Shown here piece by piece: positions 1 to 9,781 of a stretch of DNA of 64,000 nucleotides. The DNA is from Agrostemma githago (Eukaryota; Streptophyta; Magnoliopsida; Caryophyllales; Caryophyllaceae): contig OY288259.1 of assembly GCA_958450325.1 (NCBI GenBank), forward strand, positions 60,600,987 to 60,664,986, given 5' to 3'. A program made the position numbers and the translations under genes. Position 1 is the stretch's first letter, and every line of letters starts with the position of its first letter. The notes under the pieces were generated by a model. It was not told the DNA's origin, did not search any database, and worked only from the letters and a program-made list of their open reading frames with translations.

Positions 1-47
1 TGCTCTTCGATTAGTGAACTTTTTTGAAAAAAACACAAAGTATAGGG

Positions 48-138
48 TAAGACGGTTTCACGCGTGAGACACTCCACTTTTGCGAAATGAGTGAACTTTT
101 TATACAAAAAGTTCGTTCTACAGTGTGAGACCGTCTTA
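48..138. mobile_element. Small MITE with GACGGT-type ends
   Basis: A roughly 91-bp segment begins TAAGACGGTTTCAC and ends GTGAGACCGTCTTA, so the two ends are inverted copies with one or two mismatches. Short elements with this GAGACGGTCT-type terminus recur at 45.16 kb, and fragments lie near 9.06, 36.86 and 56.2 kb. The inverted ends are seen directly; calling it a MITE is inference from size and copy number. Confidence 0.45.
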
Positions 139-692
139 TTCAATGACTTCTATGAAGTCAGTGGAATGTTGCTTGTTGCCTTGTTGGACTGTCTTTATTT
201 CTACTTAAGAGATCATAGACTGTGTAGTGGGATCGCTTTATCTCTTCGAAGGCACAAACTTTCTTTCCTTGATAAGTTAATTTCACAACCCAATATCGCA
301 CGTCACCTCATTGACTCGCTTGTGACTGTCAATTTATATCATCTTATCGGACATGAGCCGATTGCAGCTGAAAAAGACAGGTACATGATGATATTATGAT
401 AACATCGGTATCTTAAGCTCAATTGGGGTTATCAATTATTTTTCCGAGTTTTTTAGTTGGGTACTTAGAATTTTGGTTGCTGTTTCTCTCACGCCTGAAA
501 TAGCCTCTTTGACAGTCGGGAAAGGTTGTGTATATTCGACCCTCTTATCCTGTATTTATAGCTGTCTTGTAATCTTTTCTGCCTTCACATTTGACTGATT
601 ATACATGGAATTCATCGATTTGAGTATACAGTTTGATGTTTGTATGATTTCCAGGTTTATAACTTACGAGTATATTATATCGTTCTAGTAGA
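139..692. other. Upstream region of the C2-domain gene
   Basis: No convincing gene was found here. An open frame of about 80 codons runs to 399, but its product resembles no family I know. The stretch probably contains promoter and 5' UTR of the gene starting at 693. Confidence 0.4.
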
Positions 693-1877
693 ATGGACTC
701 CCCACAGTCTGTTGTTTCGCCATTCAAGAACCTCAGTGTTAGTGGTGCCGAGCCAGAGAAACAGAGATCCGATATATCTAACCAAACCGACAAGCTGAGG
801 ACTAACGGTCATAAACCAGAAAACTTCATGGGTGTTCTCGAAGTTTATGTGCATCAGGCTCGTGACATTCAGAACATCTGTATTTATCACAAGCAAGATG
901 TTTACGCCAAACTTTGCCTGACCAGCGATCCCGACAGCACTGTATCTACCCATACCATCAATGGTGGCGGGAGAAACCCGGTCTTCAACGACAAAGTTCA
1001 GATCAATGTTGGGACCATAGAGGCTTCCCTAAAATGCGAGCTTTGGATGCTTAGCCGTGTTAAAAATTACCTCGAAGACCAACTTCTTGGGTTTGCTCTC
1101 GTGCCATTGTCAGAAGTCGTTTTCAAGAACGGGATGGTGGAGAGGGAGTTTTCTCTCTCTTCGACCGATCTTTTCCACTCTCCTGCCGGGTTTGTCCAGC
1201 TGTCGCTTTCCTACACCGGGTCATTACCTGATGTAATGACAATCCCAAAGTTCCCCACTTCTTCCGAGGTTTCGGTCAACACAAGTGATTTTGAACATCT
1301 CGAGTTTCCCGACCCAAAAATGTTGACCGAAAACCAAATGATGGTGTCCGAGTATGTCGGGATGGAGTGCCAAGAAGATCCTCCAACGACCGAGAATTTG
1401 CATGAACTTGGTGTTCGAGTTGTTGAGAGCTTCTCAGCGAATAGCGAGGAGGAGTCGAAGCCGCTTTCAGTCGTTGATTCACCAGCGAGGAGTGTTTCGA
1501 GCTATGGCTCACCATCCGTTTGCCTTCCCACGAGCTCTCAGTCTTCTGATACTCAAGTCACTTCGAAGAACGAGATGAAAGACTTGGGAGAAGGCGAGGT
1601 TGAGTCCTCCAACAGCCATGAATCATCGAAAGAGACATTGATAAAGCCACTTGTGACAGTTAATATCGAGCCTGAAGCGAAGATGGTGCAGCAGGACATT
1701 GTGGATATGTACATGAAGAGCATGCAGCAGTTTACTGACTCTTTAGCGAAAATGAAGCTTCCGTTGGACGTAACTTCAGAATCACCCAAGTCGGAGAATT
1801 CAAGCGTGGAGCAGACTTCGGAGACTCCAAAGAGCACTGGATCACGAGTGTTTTACGGTAGCAGAGCTTTCTTCTGA
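693..1877 (+). CDS. C2-domain (calcium-dependent lipid-binding type) protein
   Basis: Single-exon gene of 394 residues. Residues about 46-165 form one C2 domain: it opens with GVLEVYVHQARDI, continues with QDVYAKLCL and NPVFNDKVQI strands, and includes a DQLLGFALVPLSEV segment. C2 domains dock on phospholipid membranes, often with calcium. The N-terminal 45 residues are polar and the C-terminal half is Ser/Glu/Pro-rich and probably disordered. The very C terminus (MYMKSMQQFTDSLAKMKLP, then RVFYGSRAFF) is a conserved tail of this plant C2 subfamily, as I recall it. The start was chosen because the methionine precedes a normal polar leader. No signal peptide or membrane segment is visible, so a cytosolic or membrane-peripheral location is inferred. 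Cellular role is not known to me. Confidence 0.85.
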   Translation: MDSPQSVVSPFKNLSVSGAEPEKQRSDISNQTDKLRTNGHKPENFMGVLEVYVHQARDIQNICIYHKQDVYAKLCLTSDPDSTVSTHTINGGGRNPVFNDKVQINVGTIEASLKCELWMLSRVKNYLEDQLLGFALVPLSEVVFKNGMVEREFSLSSTDLFHSPAGFVQLSLSYTGSLPDVMTIPKFPTSSEVSVNTSDFEHLEFPDPKMLTENQMMVSEYVGMECQEDPPTTENLHELGVRVVESFSANSEEESKPLSVVDSPARSVSSYGSPSVCLPTSSQSSDTQVTSKNEMKDLGEGEVESSNSHESSKETLIKPLVTVNIEPEAKMVQQDIVDMYMKSMQQFTDSLAKMKLPLDVTSESPKSENSSVEQTSETPKSTGSRVFYGSRAFF

Positions 1878-3732
1878 AATTATACGAGTCATAATCCTAT
1901 GTTACTCCTACACTTCACTTAGCTGTCGTATCGCGTATCCTATACGTATCGTGTATCTGGTACGTATCGTGTTTGATACAATACGACACTTCGATACTTC
2001 ATTTTATACTAAAATATAGAAAATTCAGCACAGACGTATCTGATGGTCCGATAGTTGCAGACGAGTTCGAGCAACATAGAGCTAGGTGACTTTCAAGTTT
2101 TTGAATTAGAAGTCACTATACATTATATTTGAGATAATAATTTTAAAAAGTACTCGTATTAATTTTAATATTTTAAATTACAAAACTAATTTTGACGTCT
2201 GTGTCATCAACCCGTATTCTAAACCTAAATCAACCTTATTCAAACCGACCCGTGATCCGACCCATCTGACCCGTTTGACAGGTTTAATGCCACTACTCAT
2301 GGAATCACATTCTGCCTTCTTTCTGTGTTCAATTCATCTGCTTCTTCTCCTTGAAGCCATCGAACTATTGTATGTAGATGTCTAAGTAGACCCGGCAAAC
2401 AACAGGTCAACCAGTTCGAGTCATGGTTGGGTCAGTTCAGGAGGTTGCGTCATTTACTCATTTTTCACTTATGAGTCGGTTATTTCCAACTTTTTAAGGG
2501 ACAGTGGGTTCATACGCGTTGAAATAAGCACTCGGGTTATGTTTGGTAAGTTTTTGCCAGGTCTAAGATTCTCGAAGTATATCTTTTCCTTCATGTTGAG
2601 CATTTGAGCCAGGAGTGTAGTCTATTACTGTGTATCATATACTTGCAGGTTTGAGAATAGATTTCGGAATACATTCTTCAAAGGGCCCGACTGTAAAGTC
2701 ATGAACAACTTGAACTGTGTTACAGAGAGAGCATCAATCAAATTCAAATATTAAGAGTTTAAGACTGCAAAGTATTTTGGATCGACGTTGACAGTAGCGG
2801 CTAAAAACTTGTGGGTAATTGTTTTTCCCCAGAATCTTACAGTACGCGTGTGTCTGGACAGCGCAGTGAGACTCCGATATGGACATACATTGTACATAAA
2901 TACCGTTAATGTAGTACGACATCCGATACTTTGGAATTGCTACACTTTCCAAAGAATCGGAGGTGGTAACATGGTGTTCTGAAAATTTGTAGGAGGCCAA
3001 AGTTGCTAATGCAGTGAATGTGTCTTAGAAGAATCTATTTTCTGCACTTTCATATTCCATGTTTCCCATCAATGAGATTTTAAATGCCATGTTATATGTA
3101 TGCTGGTTTGGGTTGATCATGGGTCGGGTCAAGTGTGACAATAGGGTTTGAGGCGGGTTCGTTGGCCGGGTTAGTATATTTTTGAAAATGTTGTGTCCAA
3201 GTCCACTTCTTTTACGAGTTGGATCATGTGGGTTGAATGGGTCGTCCCTCCCTTGAACACCTCTAACTCGTATTGGTCAAGTAGATTAACCCAAATCATT
3301 TTCAGAGCATTTTGTTCTCACTCGGAACTAGTTGCTCATATATACTAGTCAGGTAGCGCATTTTAGCATCACTCACCCGGATTAGAACTAGTTACTCGTA
3401 CTAGTCACATAGACTAACACGGGTCATTTCCTACAGTTGGTACATTCAATCCTTTTAAGCACTACATTTGACCAGATAAATGGGATATCTTCAATTAACG
3501 TGGGTCGTGAGTCGTGGGTTGTTACATGTTTAGAAGATGGAAAAGTGAAACTCTTGAGATTGACTCAATTTGATGCAAATCTTTGTTAATGAACTTTTGA
3601 TATTCTGCTGGTGGGGGGTTGAATCTGATTCCTTACTTATTCTCCTCTTTTTTCCTACAGATGTTTTTCATGCTTCTAGCTAGTTGTCTATCTTAGCTTT
3701 TGCTTTTAAGTTTTCCTAAGATTATAACTCCT
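1878..3732. other. Intergenic region with degenerate repeats
   Basis: No gene was found. About 1924-1999 is a degenerate run built from GTATCGTGTATC-like words. GACCCG/GGGTCG-rich patches at about 2210-2290 and 3110-3260 resemble the subterminal sequence of the hAT-like elements found elsewhere in the window, but no bounded element could be drawn. About 3310-3420 contains two related copies of an ACTAGTTACTCGTACTAGTC-like segment. Confidence 0.4.
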
Positions 3733-3740
3733 TATATAAA
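3733..3740 (+). promoter_or_regulatory. Probable TATA box of the proline-rich gene
   Basis: TATATAAA lies 75 bp before the ATG at 3815. That leaves room for a transcription start about 30 bp downstream and a short 5' UTR of roughly 45 bp. Position and sequence are seen; function is inferred. Confidence 0.5.
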
Positions 3741-3814
3741 GAATTCGACCAGACTCCGATTTCATTCAAACTTGCATCTGTCTTTCATATATTTTCGAGC
3801 ATTTTGAGTCGACT

Positions 3815-5251
3815 ATGTCAAACCAGCAGCCTCAGCCTCGTCCATCATGGTTTCGTCTAGCCTCCTTAGCTCGACCGACTCAACCACTTGTCCCCCCTCC
3901 TGCCCCTGCCACGACTCCTCGCCCTCAAATGCAACCTCCTCCTGCTCTTTTGCCTAGGCCATCCTTGGCCCGACCCACATTTAGGCCTCAGTCGGCTGGT
4001 CAGGATGCTACTCCACCCGTTCAGCGTCCGCCCAGAGCGACCCTTGGTCCACCACCTCCACTGCCATCTGTCAACCGTCCTGTTGTTCGGCCACAGCAAT
4101 TTCCTTCGCCTGTCAGCCCACCAAAACCACTTCCTGCAATTCCTGCTACTGCATCTCCTGTCACTCGGAAATCTCCTCCTCCTCCGACTGCATCTCCTGT
4201 CACTCAGAAATCCCCTCTCGCTTCTCCCATCGCTGAGAGATCTGGTCCTCCTGCGTCTCCTGTCACTCAGAAATCTCCCGTCACACAGAAATCTCCTCTT
4301 GCTTCTCCCATCGTTGAGAAATCAGCTCCTCCCGCATCTCCTGTCACTCAGAAATCTCCTCTTGCTTCTCCCATCACTGAGAAAAAATCATCAGCTCCTC
4401 CCGCATCTCCTGTCACTCAGAAATCTTCTCCTCACGCGTCTCCCATGACTCGGAAATCCCCTCCTCCTCCTCTTCCTCCTGCTCCTGCTTCTCCCGTCAC
4501 TCAGAGATCTCCCATTGCATCACCATCTTCAACCCCGTCTTCTCCTGTCATGAAACAAGTAATAGCTAGATCAGTAGCGCCACCTCACCAGCCTCCAAAC
4601 CCCATTTCTCCCTATGCAAACAATACAGTTTCGCCCACATTGCCATCGTCTCTGATGAAACCTTTAAATAGCGGCCTTGATGTTACTCCGGTCATTAACC
4701 CTCCAATGCCTTCACCAAGAGCGGCTAAACCCCTTCCAGCAACTCCTCCTGAATCGCCCAAAATAAAATCCGTTCTTCATTCCCCTCCACTGTTTTCCCT
4801 GCCTCCACAATTCAAGCCAGATGGTGAATCCGAGCAGAAAACAGTCGTGAGGCCTTTAGGCCTCACGACTAAAAGGGGATCCGACACTGATGATAAGGGT
4901 CTAAGAGTAATAACGATTTGTGGAGAAAACAAAGGCGCTATCATGGAGCTCGGCTACTCCCCTCATCGTAAGCTTCATGGAAGTGAAGGCAAGAAATTAG
5001 TCGAAGCAAAGTCCGTGAATGGAGGTAGTAAACCTACTGCTTCGACACCAACTCATCGTGCATTCATGAATAGTAATGTTCAGGGTATCAACAGCTCCAT
5101 TGTATTTAACAGTACATTGTCTCACCATGATCCTGGAGTCCACCTTTCTCTGAGTCGAAAGCCGAGCAATGGTAGTTACCATAATAACCAACATTCGAAC
5201 AGACGTCACGCGTTCTTCAACGAAGCAGAGAATCGTTTCTCAGACGACTAA
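3815..5251 (+). CDS. Proline-rich protein with SPVTQKSP repeats
   Basis: Single exon, 478 residues. The N-terminal two thirds are very rich in Pro and Ser. Residues about 115-245 contain eight SPVT(Q/R)KS-type modules interleaved with ASPI-E-K blocks. The C-terminal part from about residue 340 is different: it has an ordinary composition with a conserved-looking segment (GLRVITICGENKGAIMELGY) and ends in NEAENRFSDD. No signal peptide or membrane helix is visible at the N terminus, which argues against a secreted extensin or a PERK kinase ectodomain despite the composition. The conserved tail suggests an intracellular protein of a plant-specific family whose function I do not know. The start methionine is 75 bp below a good TATA box. 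Confidence 0.75.
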   Translation: MSNQQPQPRPSWFRLASLARPTQPLVPPPAPATTPRPQMQPPPALLPRPSLARPTFRPQSAGQDATPPVQRPPRATLGPPPPLPSVNRPVVRPQQFPSPVSPPKPLPAIPATASPVTRKSPPPPTASPVTQKSPLASPIAERSGPPASPVTQKSPVTQKSPLASPIVEKSAPPASPVTQKSPLASPITEKKSSAPPASPVTQKSSPHASPMTRKSPPPPLPPAPASPVTQRSPIASPSSTPSSPVMKQVIARSVAPPHQPPNPISPYANNTVSPTLPSSLMKPLNSGLDVTPVINPPMPSPRAAKPLPATPPESPKIKSVLHSPPLFSLPPQFKPDGESEQKTVVRPLGLTTKRGSDTDDKGLRVITICGENKGAIMELGYSPHRKLHGSEGKKLVEAKSVNGGSKPTASTPTHRAFMNSNVQGINSSIVFNSTLSHHDPGVHLSLSRKPSNGSYHNNQHSNRRHAFFNEAENRFSDD

Positions 5252-5720
5252 TAATACATACTCCCTGCTATCCAATCCAATATACAAAGTTCTCGTACCT
5301 GTTTGCTTTTGAGTCGTGGTGTGGTGTTTCAGGCACGTGTTTGATCGTCTTTTTCTCTGTTTATATACTCGTACTACATTTCAGAATTTTCAAAAAGCTT
5401 GATTTAATTTGTACGATTATACGAGTGAAGTATAATACGATTAATACAGAATACTCCGTATTAATTAGTTAATGAGATTGTTTTCAATTTCTCGTTGTTG
5501 AAATTTAATTATGTTTACGTAATCAAAGTCTCATATCCAAGCGATCAAATTAAACGCTGACAAATTAACCGAAGTTGCGCATTTACACATTATTATTATT
5601 AGTTACGGAGTATTACATTATACTCGTACTAGTAAAGAAAGTACATAAAACATTATAAGGATGCATCATTCATGCATGATTGATGATGATAGATTGCATG
5701 AAGAAAGTGCATTGATTAGA

Positions 5721-5950
5721 TTAGACCGGAGCCGAAGCATCGTCTCCAGAAACCTGCATAGACCCATAAATGATTTACCGATTTTACTTTAATTTCGTAA
5801 AATTAATCAATAATAGGAGTAAAATTAAATCGCGGATTTTAGCTAGGTATGTAACGGTAATGGTACCTGAGTCGATGGCCAATAGGGGTATGAAAATATG
5901 ATAGCCGGGGTAGTTGATTTCTGGCTATCGACCGGTGAAAAAGTAACCAT
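5721..5950 (-). CDS. Putative orbitide (Caryophyllaceae-type cyclic peptide) precursor
   Basis: A two-exon gene encoding 38 residues. Exon 1 is 5867-5950 and exon 2 is 5721-5753, joined across a 113-bp GT-AG intron in phase 0. The product divides like the presegetalins of Saponaria vaccaria. There is a 13-residue leader (MVTFSPVDSQKST) with Asp8 and Lys11 at the positions they hold in presegetalin leaders as I remember them. A 12-residue hydrophobic Pro/aromatic middle (TPAIIFSYPYWP) follows, then a 13-residue follower (STQVSGDDASAPV) ending in the family's ASAPV. In that family the leader is cut by a serine protease (OLP1) and the follower is exchanged for a head-to-tail bond by the cyclase PCY1. 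A TATAAATA box lies 51-58 bp upstream of the ATG. Splice sites, frame and residues are seen; the family call and core boundaries are inference, and the mature ring could be shorter by a few residues. Confidence 0.8.
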
Positions 5951-6000
5951 TTTATGTATATTTGTGATTGTTGTTATTCTTATAGATTTGTTTTTGCTCT

Positions 6001-6008
6001 TATTTATA
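6001..6008 (-). promoter_or_regulatory. Probable TATA box of the orbitide precursor gene
   Basis: Read on the minus strand this is TATAAATA, 51-58 bp upstream of the ATG at 5950. A transcription start near 5970-5975 would give a 5' UTR of about 20-25 bp of A-rich sequence. Confidence 0.55.
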
Positions 6009-7171
6009 GAGGATTAGAGGTTAATTAGCTACAAATTACGGTACAAAGTACACTTCTTCTGTCAAGTGGTCGTCATTCTATATTACTTGTAGTAATCCTT
6101 CCGATTTTTTATTATCTTCCCATTTGACTTTTAGGTGAAAAATAAAGGGGCAGGAATGTGTGGCTCAAAAGAGAAGAAGGATGAGAGAGAAATGTAAGAG
6201 TAATTCTAGACCAAATGTTGATGACCCAAAATAAAAATAGGGGAGAAAGAATGTTTCAGTCCAATAAGGAAATAGGGAAGATAGATAAAAATAGGAGGTG
6301 TATGTTTTTTCATAGTTGGATTTAAGATTTTAAGCAATCTTTCCACATTTTCTGCCACTGTCACGTGCATGCATACATCATATCAGGAAACGTTAATTAG
6401 TTTATTTTTTAATTATCTTTTATTAAAATATTTCTCATTTGTTTAATTATCGTTTATTTATTTATTTATTTTTTATTAAAATATTTTTCACAATGATTAA
6501 CTAGCTAATAACTCTGTATATAAGGTCGTCTCAACTCTCACGGCTTTTGATAGGAGTATTATTTAATTTTGACTTAGCAAGTCCATTACAATGCTAATTT
6601 TTTATTTATTTTTTAATACGTAGCGTTACATTCGCTACACAAATATTTATATGAGATGGTATTTACATTCTTTAATATATCATTGACTTTTTATGGTTTT
6701 GTGACTTTGTCAAGTTGGTATTTTGCTGAAATTGTGAACTACTCCGTATGTTCATAATGTTAAACAATACACGACAATTGTGAAAGAGCAAGTAGAATGA
6801 AATAAACGAAGAAACGTGCATGATAACGAATACGTAATACCCGTGATAAATCTATTTGACTATGAGATTTTTTTTAACTAATTCGATAACAAATCCCAAC
6901 TTTATTTTTATTTTTACCAATTTAACGATCCAAACCGTCTCGCAATAGATTTTGTGTTAAACCAATTTGGCTACATAGCCAAATTCTGAAGCAGAAATTA
7001 CTACTGTAATATGCACAATACTGCAAATCTGCAACTTCATCTTCAACCTCCTGTAAGCTTCCAAATCTCTTCATAAATTCTTTATTTCCTCTCAATTACT
7101 TTCTAGGTTAAATAATTATGCAATTTTCTTGATAAAAAACTCGAATATTACAATTTACAACGACAAATATC
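6009..7171. other. AT-rich intergenic region
   Basis: This is the shared upstream region of the orbitide precursor (minus) and the ATP synthase gamma gene (plus), which are divergent. It is AT-rich with no gene that I can support. The last 200 bp probably hold the promoter and 5' UTR of the gene at 7172. Confidence 0.4.
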
Positions 7172-8311
7172 ATGTCTTTTTCATTTTCTAGTTATGTAAT
7201 TGGGGAACCAATTACCAATTCAATTAACCCGAATTTAACAATGTTTTTCCAATCTAAACACAACCCAATTCCCCAAATCCAAACCCCATCAAAACCCAGT
7301 TCCCGATTTCAAATCCATTGTAATAGCATTAAAAAACTGAGAGAAAGAATCAGTAGTGTTAAGAACACCCAGAAAATTGCAGAAGCCATGAAACTTGTTT
7401 CTGCGGCGAAAGTTCGAAGAGCTCAAGAAGCTGTTATTAATGGCAGACCCTTTGCTGAATCCTTAGCTGAAATGCTGTTTCATATTAATGAAACCCTGCA
7501 ATTGGAGGATGTTGATGTTCCTTTAGCTAGTGTTAGAACTGTTAGGAAAGTTGCCCTTGTGGTTGTGACCGGTGAGCGTGGGCTCTGTGGCGGGTTTAAT
7601 AACGCGGTGATTAGGAAAGCCGAGGCTAGGATCGAGGAATTGAGGAAACTAGGGTTAGGTTTTACTGTCATTAGTGTTGGTAAAAAGGGTAATTCGTATT
7701 TCTCGAGGCGGATGAGGATGGGTGATGTGCCTGTGGACCGGTTTGTCGAGGGAGACGGGTTTCCGACTGTTAAAGAGGCTCAAGCGATTGCTGACGAGGT
7801 TTTTTCTTTGTTTGTGAGTGAAGAGGTTGATAAAGTCGAACTCTTGTACACAAAGTTTGTTTCTTTGGTGAGGTCGGATCCTGTTATTCACACTTTGCTT
7901 CCGATTTCGCCTAAAGGGAAGGTGGTTGACGCGTATGGGAATAGTGTGGATGCGTTGGAGGACGAGTTCTTTAGGCTCACGACTAAGGAAGGGAAGTTGG
8001 CGTTGGAGAGGCTAAAGGTTGGGAAAAAGAAGCCGGGTTTGCAGCCGTTGTTGGAGTTTGAACAGGATCCGGTTCAGATCCTTGATGCAATGATGCCTCT
8101 CTATCTTAACAGTCAGATACTGAGAGCATTGCAGGAGTCGTTGGCGAGTGAGCTTGCAGCCAGGATGAATGCAATGAGTAATGCTACTGATAATGCTACA
8201 GAATTGACCAAGAATCTAACTCGTGCTTATAATCGAGTACGACAGACAAAAATTACCAGTGAAATTTTGGAGATTGTTGCCGGTGCTGAAGCCCTTACAC
8301 CATATGACTAG
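7172..8311 (+). CDS. ATPC: Plastid ATP synthase gamma subunit lacking the redox cysteines
   Basis: Single exon, 379 residues, with an N-terminal Ser/Pro/Asn-rich plastid transit peptide of about 50 residues. The mature part starts near SIKKLRERISSVKNTQKIAEAMKL. The gamma subunit is the central rotor of the CF1 part of ATP synthase and couples proton flow to ATP formation at the thylakoid. The family signatures are all present: the N-terminal helix, the ERGLCGGFNN motif, and the C-terminal helix ending TSEILEIVAGAEALTPYD. The plant-specific insertion loop is also present at full length. In spinach that loop carries the thioredoxin-regulated pair Cys199/Cys205; here the equivalent positions are Val252 and Ser258 (KGKVVDAYGNSVDAL). 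The only cysteine left in the mature domain is the one in RGLCGG. Divergence from classic ATPC1 points to the ATPC2-type paralogue, which is inference. Confidence 0.93.
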   Translation: MSFSFSSYVIGEPITNSINPNLTMFFQSKHNPIPQIQTPSKPSSRFQIHCNSIKKLRERISSVKNTQKIAEAMKLVSAAKVRRAQEAVINGRPFAESLAEMLFHINETLQLEDVDVPLASVRTVRKVALVVVTGERGLCGGFNNAVIRKAEARIEELRKLGLGFTVISVGKKGNSYFSRRMRMGDVPVDRFVEGDGFPTVKEAQAIADEVFSLFVSEEVDKVELLYTKFVSLVRSDPVIHTLLPISPKGKVVDAYGNSVDALEDEFFRLTTKEGKLALERLKVGKKKPGLQPLLEFEQDPVQILDAMMPLYLNSQILRALQESLASELAARMNAMSNATDNATELTKNLTRAYNRVRQTKITSEILEIVAGAEALTPYD

Positions 8312-8906
8312 TTACTCTAATAATATTATTCGAGATTGTTTTTCATCTCGATTAGCTAGTACTACCTATTAGTATTAGTTCTGTAAACTGTAAACGCTAA
8401 ATGGAATCACGATAATCCATCGTTGATTTCTGAGGCTACAATGTTGGAGCACTAGGAAAACTACTCCAATGCAGAGTTTTGAGAAGTGAATTATTTATCA
8501 CGGCGGCATATTGTCTGTTTAAATTGTTTCACTCGACTTCACAGCATATATGCTTGTGTTATACGTGATGTTCGCTTTCAATGGCTTCTCCCGTGCATCA
8601 TAGCTTATTTGCTTGCATTATCACACCTTCTCGTGTGTAAAACCACCACCAATTTTACAATAGACCGACAATGAGTAATGCTAGTCACCGAAAGATTGAT
8701 CAAACCCAACAAACCAGCGAGATGGAAATTAATCGGGCATAAACTGATAAGGTTCTTATATGTCCGATCTGTCCTTCGACAGTTAAAAAATCACACCATC
8801 GTAATGCCATAGGACTTCTGGAAAGGGCACCAATGGTGAATGGTGAAATTTTTTACACATCCTTTGTGAAAGGGGTAAAAAAAAAAAGAGAGAGAATTGA
8901 AAAAAC
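8312..8906. other. 3' region of the gamma-subunit gene
   Basis: Nothing was found beyond presumed 3' UTR. A frame of about 60 codons from 8486 shows no family resemblance. Confidence 0.35.
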
Positions 8907-8978
8907 GCGTCAGGTAGGGGTCGAACCTACGACCTTCTGCTTAGGAAACAGACGCTCTATCCACTGAGCTACAGACGC
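8907..8978 (-). tRNA. tRNA-Arg(CCT): tRNA-Arg (anticodon CCT)
   Basis: Read on the minus strand, the 72-nt sequence folds into a full cloverleaf. The acceptor GCGTCTG pairs with CTGACGC with one T-T mismatch at the sixth pair. The D arm carries GCTC/GAGC, the anticodon stem is TCTGT/GCAGA, the anticodon loop is TTCCTAA and the T arm is GTAGG/CCTAC with TTCGACC. The anticodon CCT reads AGG arginine codons. The internal promoter boxes are present (A box TAGCTCAGTGG, B box GGTTCGACC). A run of six T just downstream on the minus strand (8901-8905 region) is a good RNA polymerase III terminator. There is no intron. Confidence 0.95.
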
Positions 8979-9781
8979 TTGATGTTTAGTCTGCCACACC
9001 GTATGTTACTAGTACAAATAATTACTCGTAATGTTTAAATAACTCTCGTAAAATTGTCTCACAATAAGTTATTGTGAAATAAATTTATCGTCAGACCGTC
9101 TCATACAAGAATTTGCGTTCATGCTGATACATAACAAATTACTTTCAAGTATCAAATCCAAAATTTACATTATTATAAAAAATTTATATGACAGTTTCAC
9201 AAACAATAATGTACGATCAAAGAGTGAGAATTTATATTAACACTGATTCTCGTTTAATCGTATCGAAACTACAAACTAGCCAACACAGTAAGTGCCTAAG
9301 TGGTCATTTTTATAACAAACGACCACATTTCGAAGATTAAAAATAGATCAAATGTCATCCGATTATGAATTATGATATCTAAAACCAGTTTTTTTTTTCC
9401 TCGTGAATGCGCATTTTTTTTTATGACTAATTCAATTTATCGATTTTAAATTTAGATCAATATTCCTATAATCCATATTCGTGTATTCCATTAGGCGACT
9501 CACAATATTTTCACGTCTCAATATTTGAAACCGTTCATACTGTAACATATTTTCATGTGAAATCGTCTCACAGTCGGGAATAAAATAAAACGGTTGGACG
9601 GAAATAAAAATAAAGTGGGGGGTGAGCATAGAAAGAGCCGAAAAGCGAAAGAAGGCAAGAAAATCAACGTCTGCAGAAACCCCAACGGCCCCACCCACGC
9701 CTCCCTTCCTTCACTCCTCACAGTGACTCCCTCTCCCCCCCTCCTCCTCAAATTACCAAATTACCCCTCCCTCAAACAACC
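8979..9781. other. Intergenic region and WRKY20 upstream region
   Basis: The stretch is AT-rich, with a GAGACGGTCT-type MITE fragment at about 9045-9110. From about 9640 the sequence becomes C-rich (CCCTCCC runs), as is usual for a plant 5' UTR, leading into the ATG at 9782. No separate gene was found. Confidence 0.4.

Noticed and set aside
91..399. Open frame of 102 codons ahead of the C2 gene
   Set aside because: It starts inside a MITE, has no family resemblance and no supporting promoter or conserved motif.
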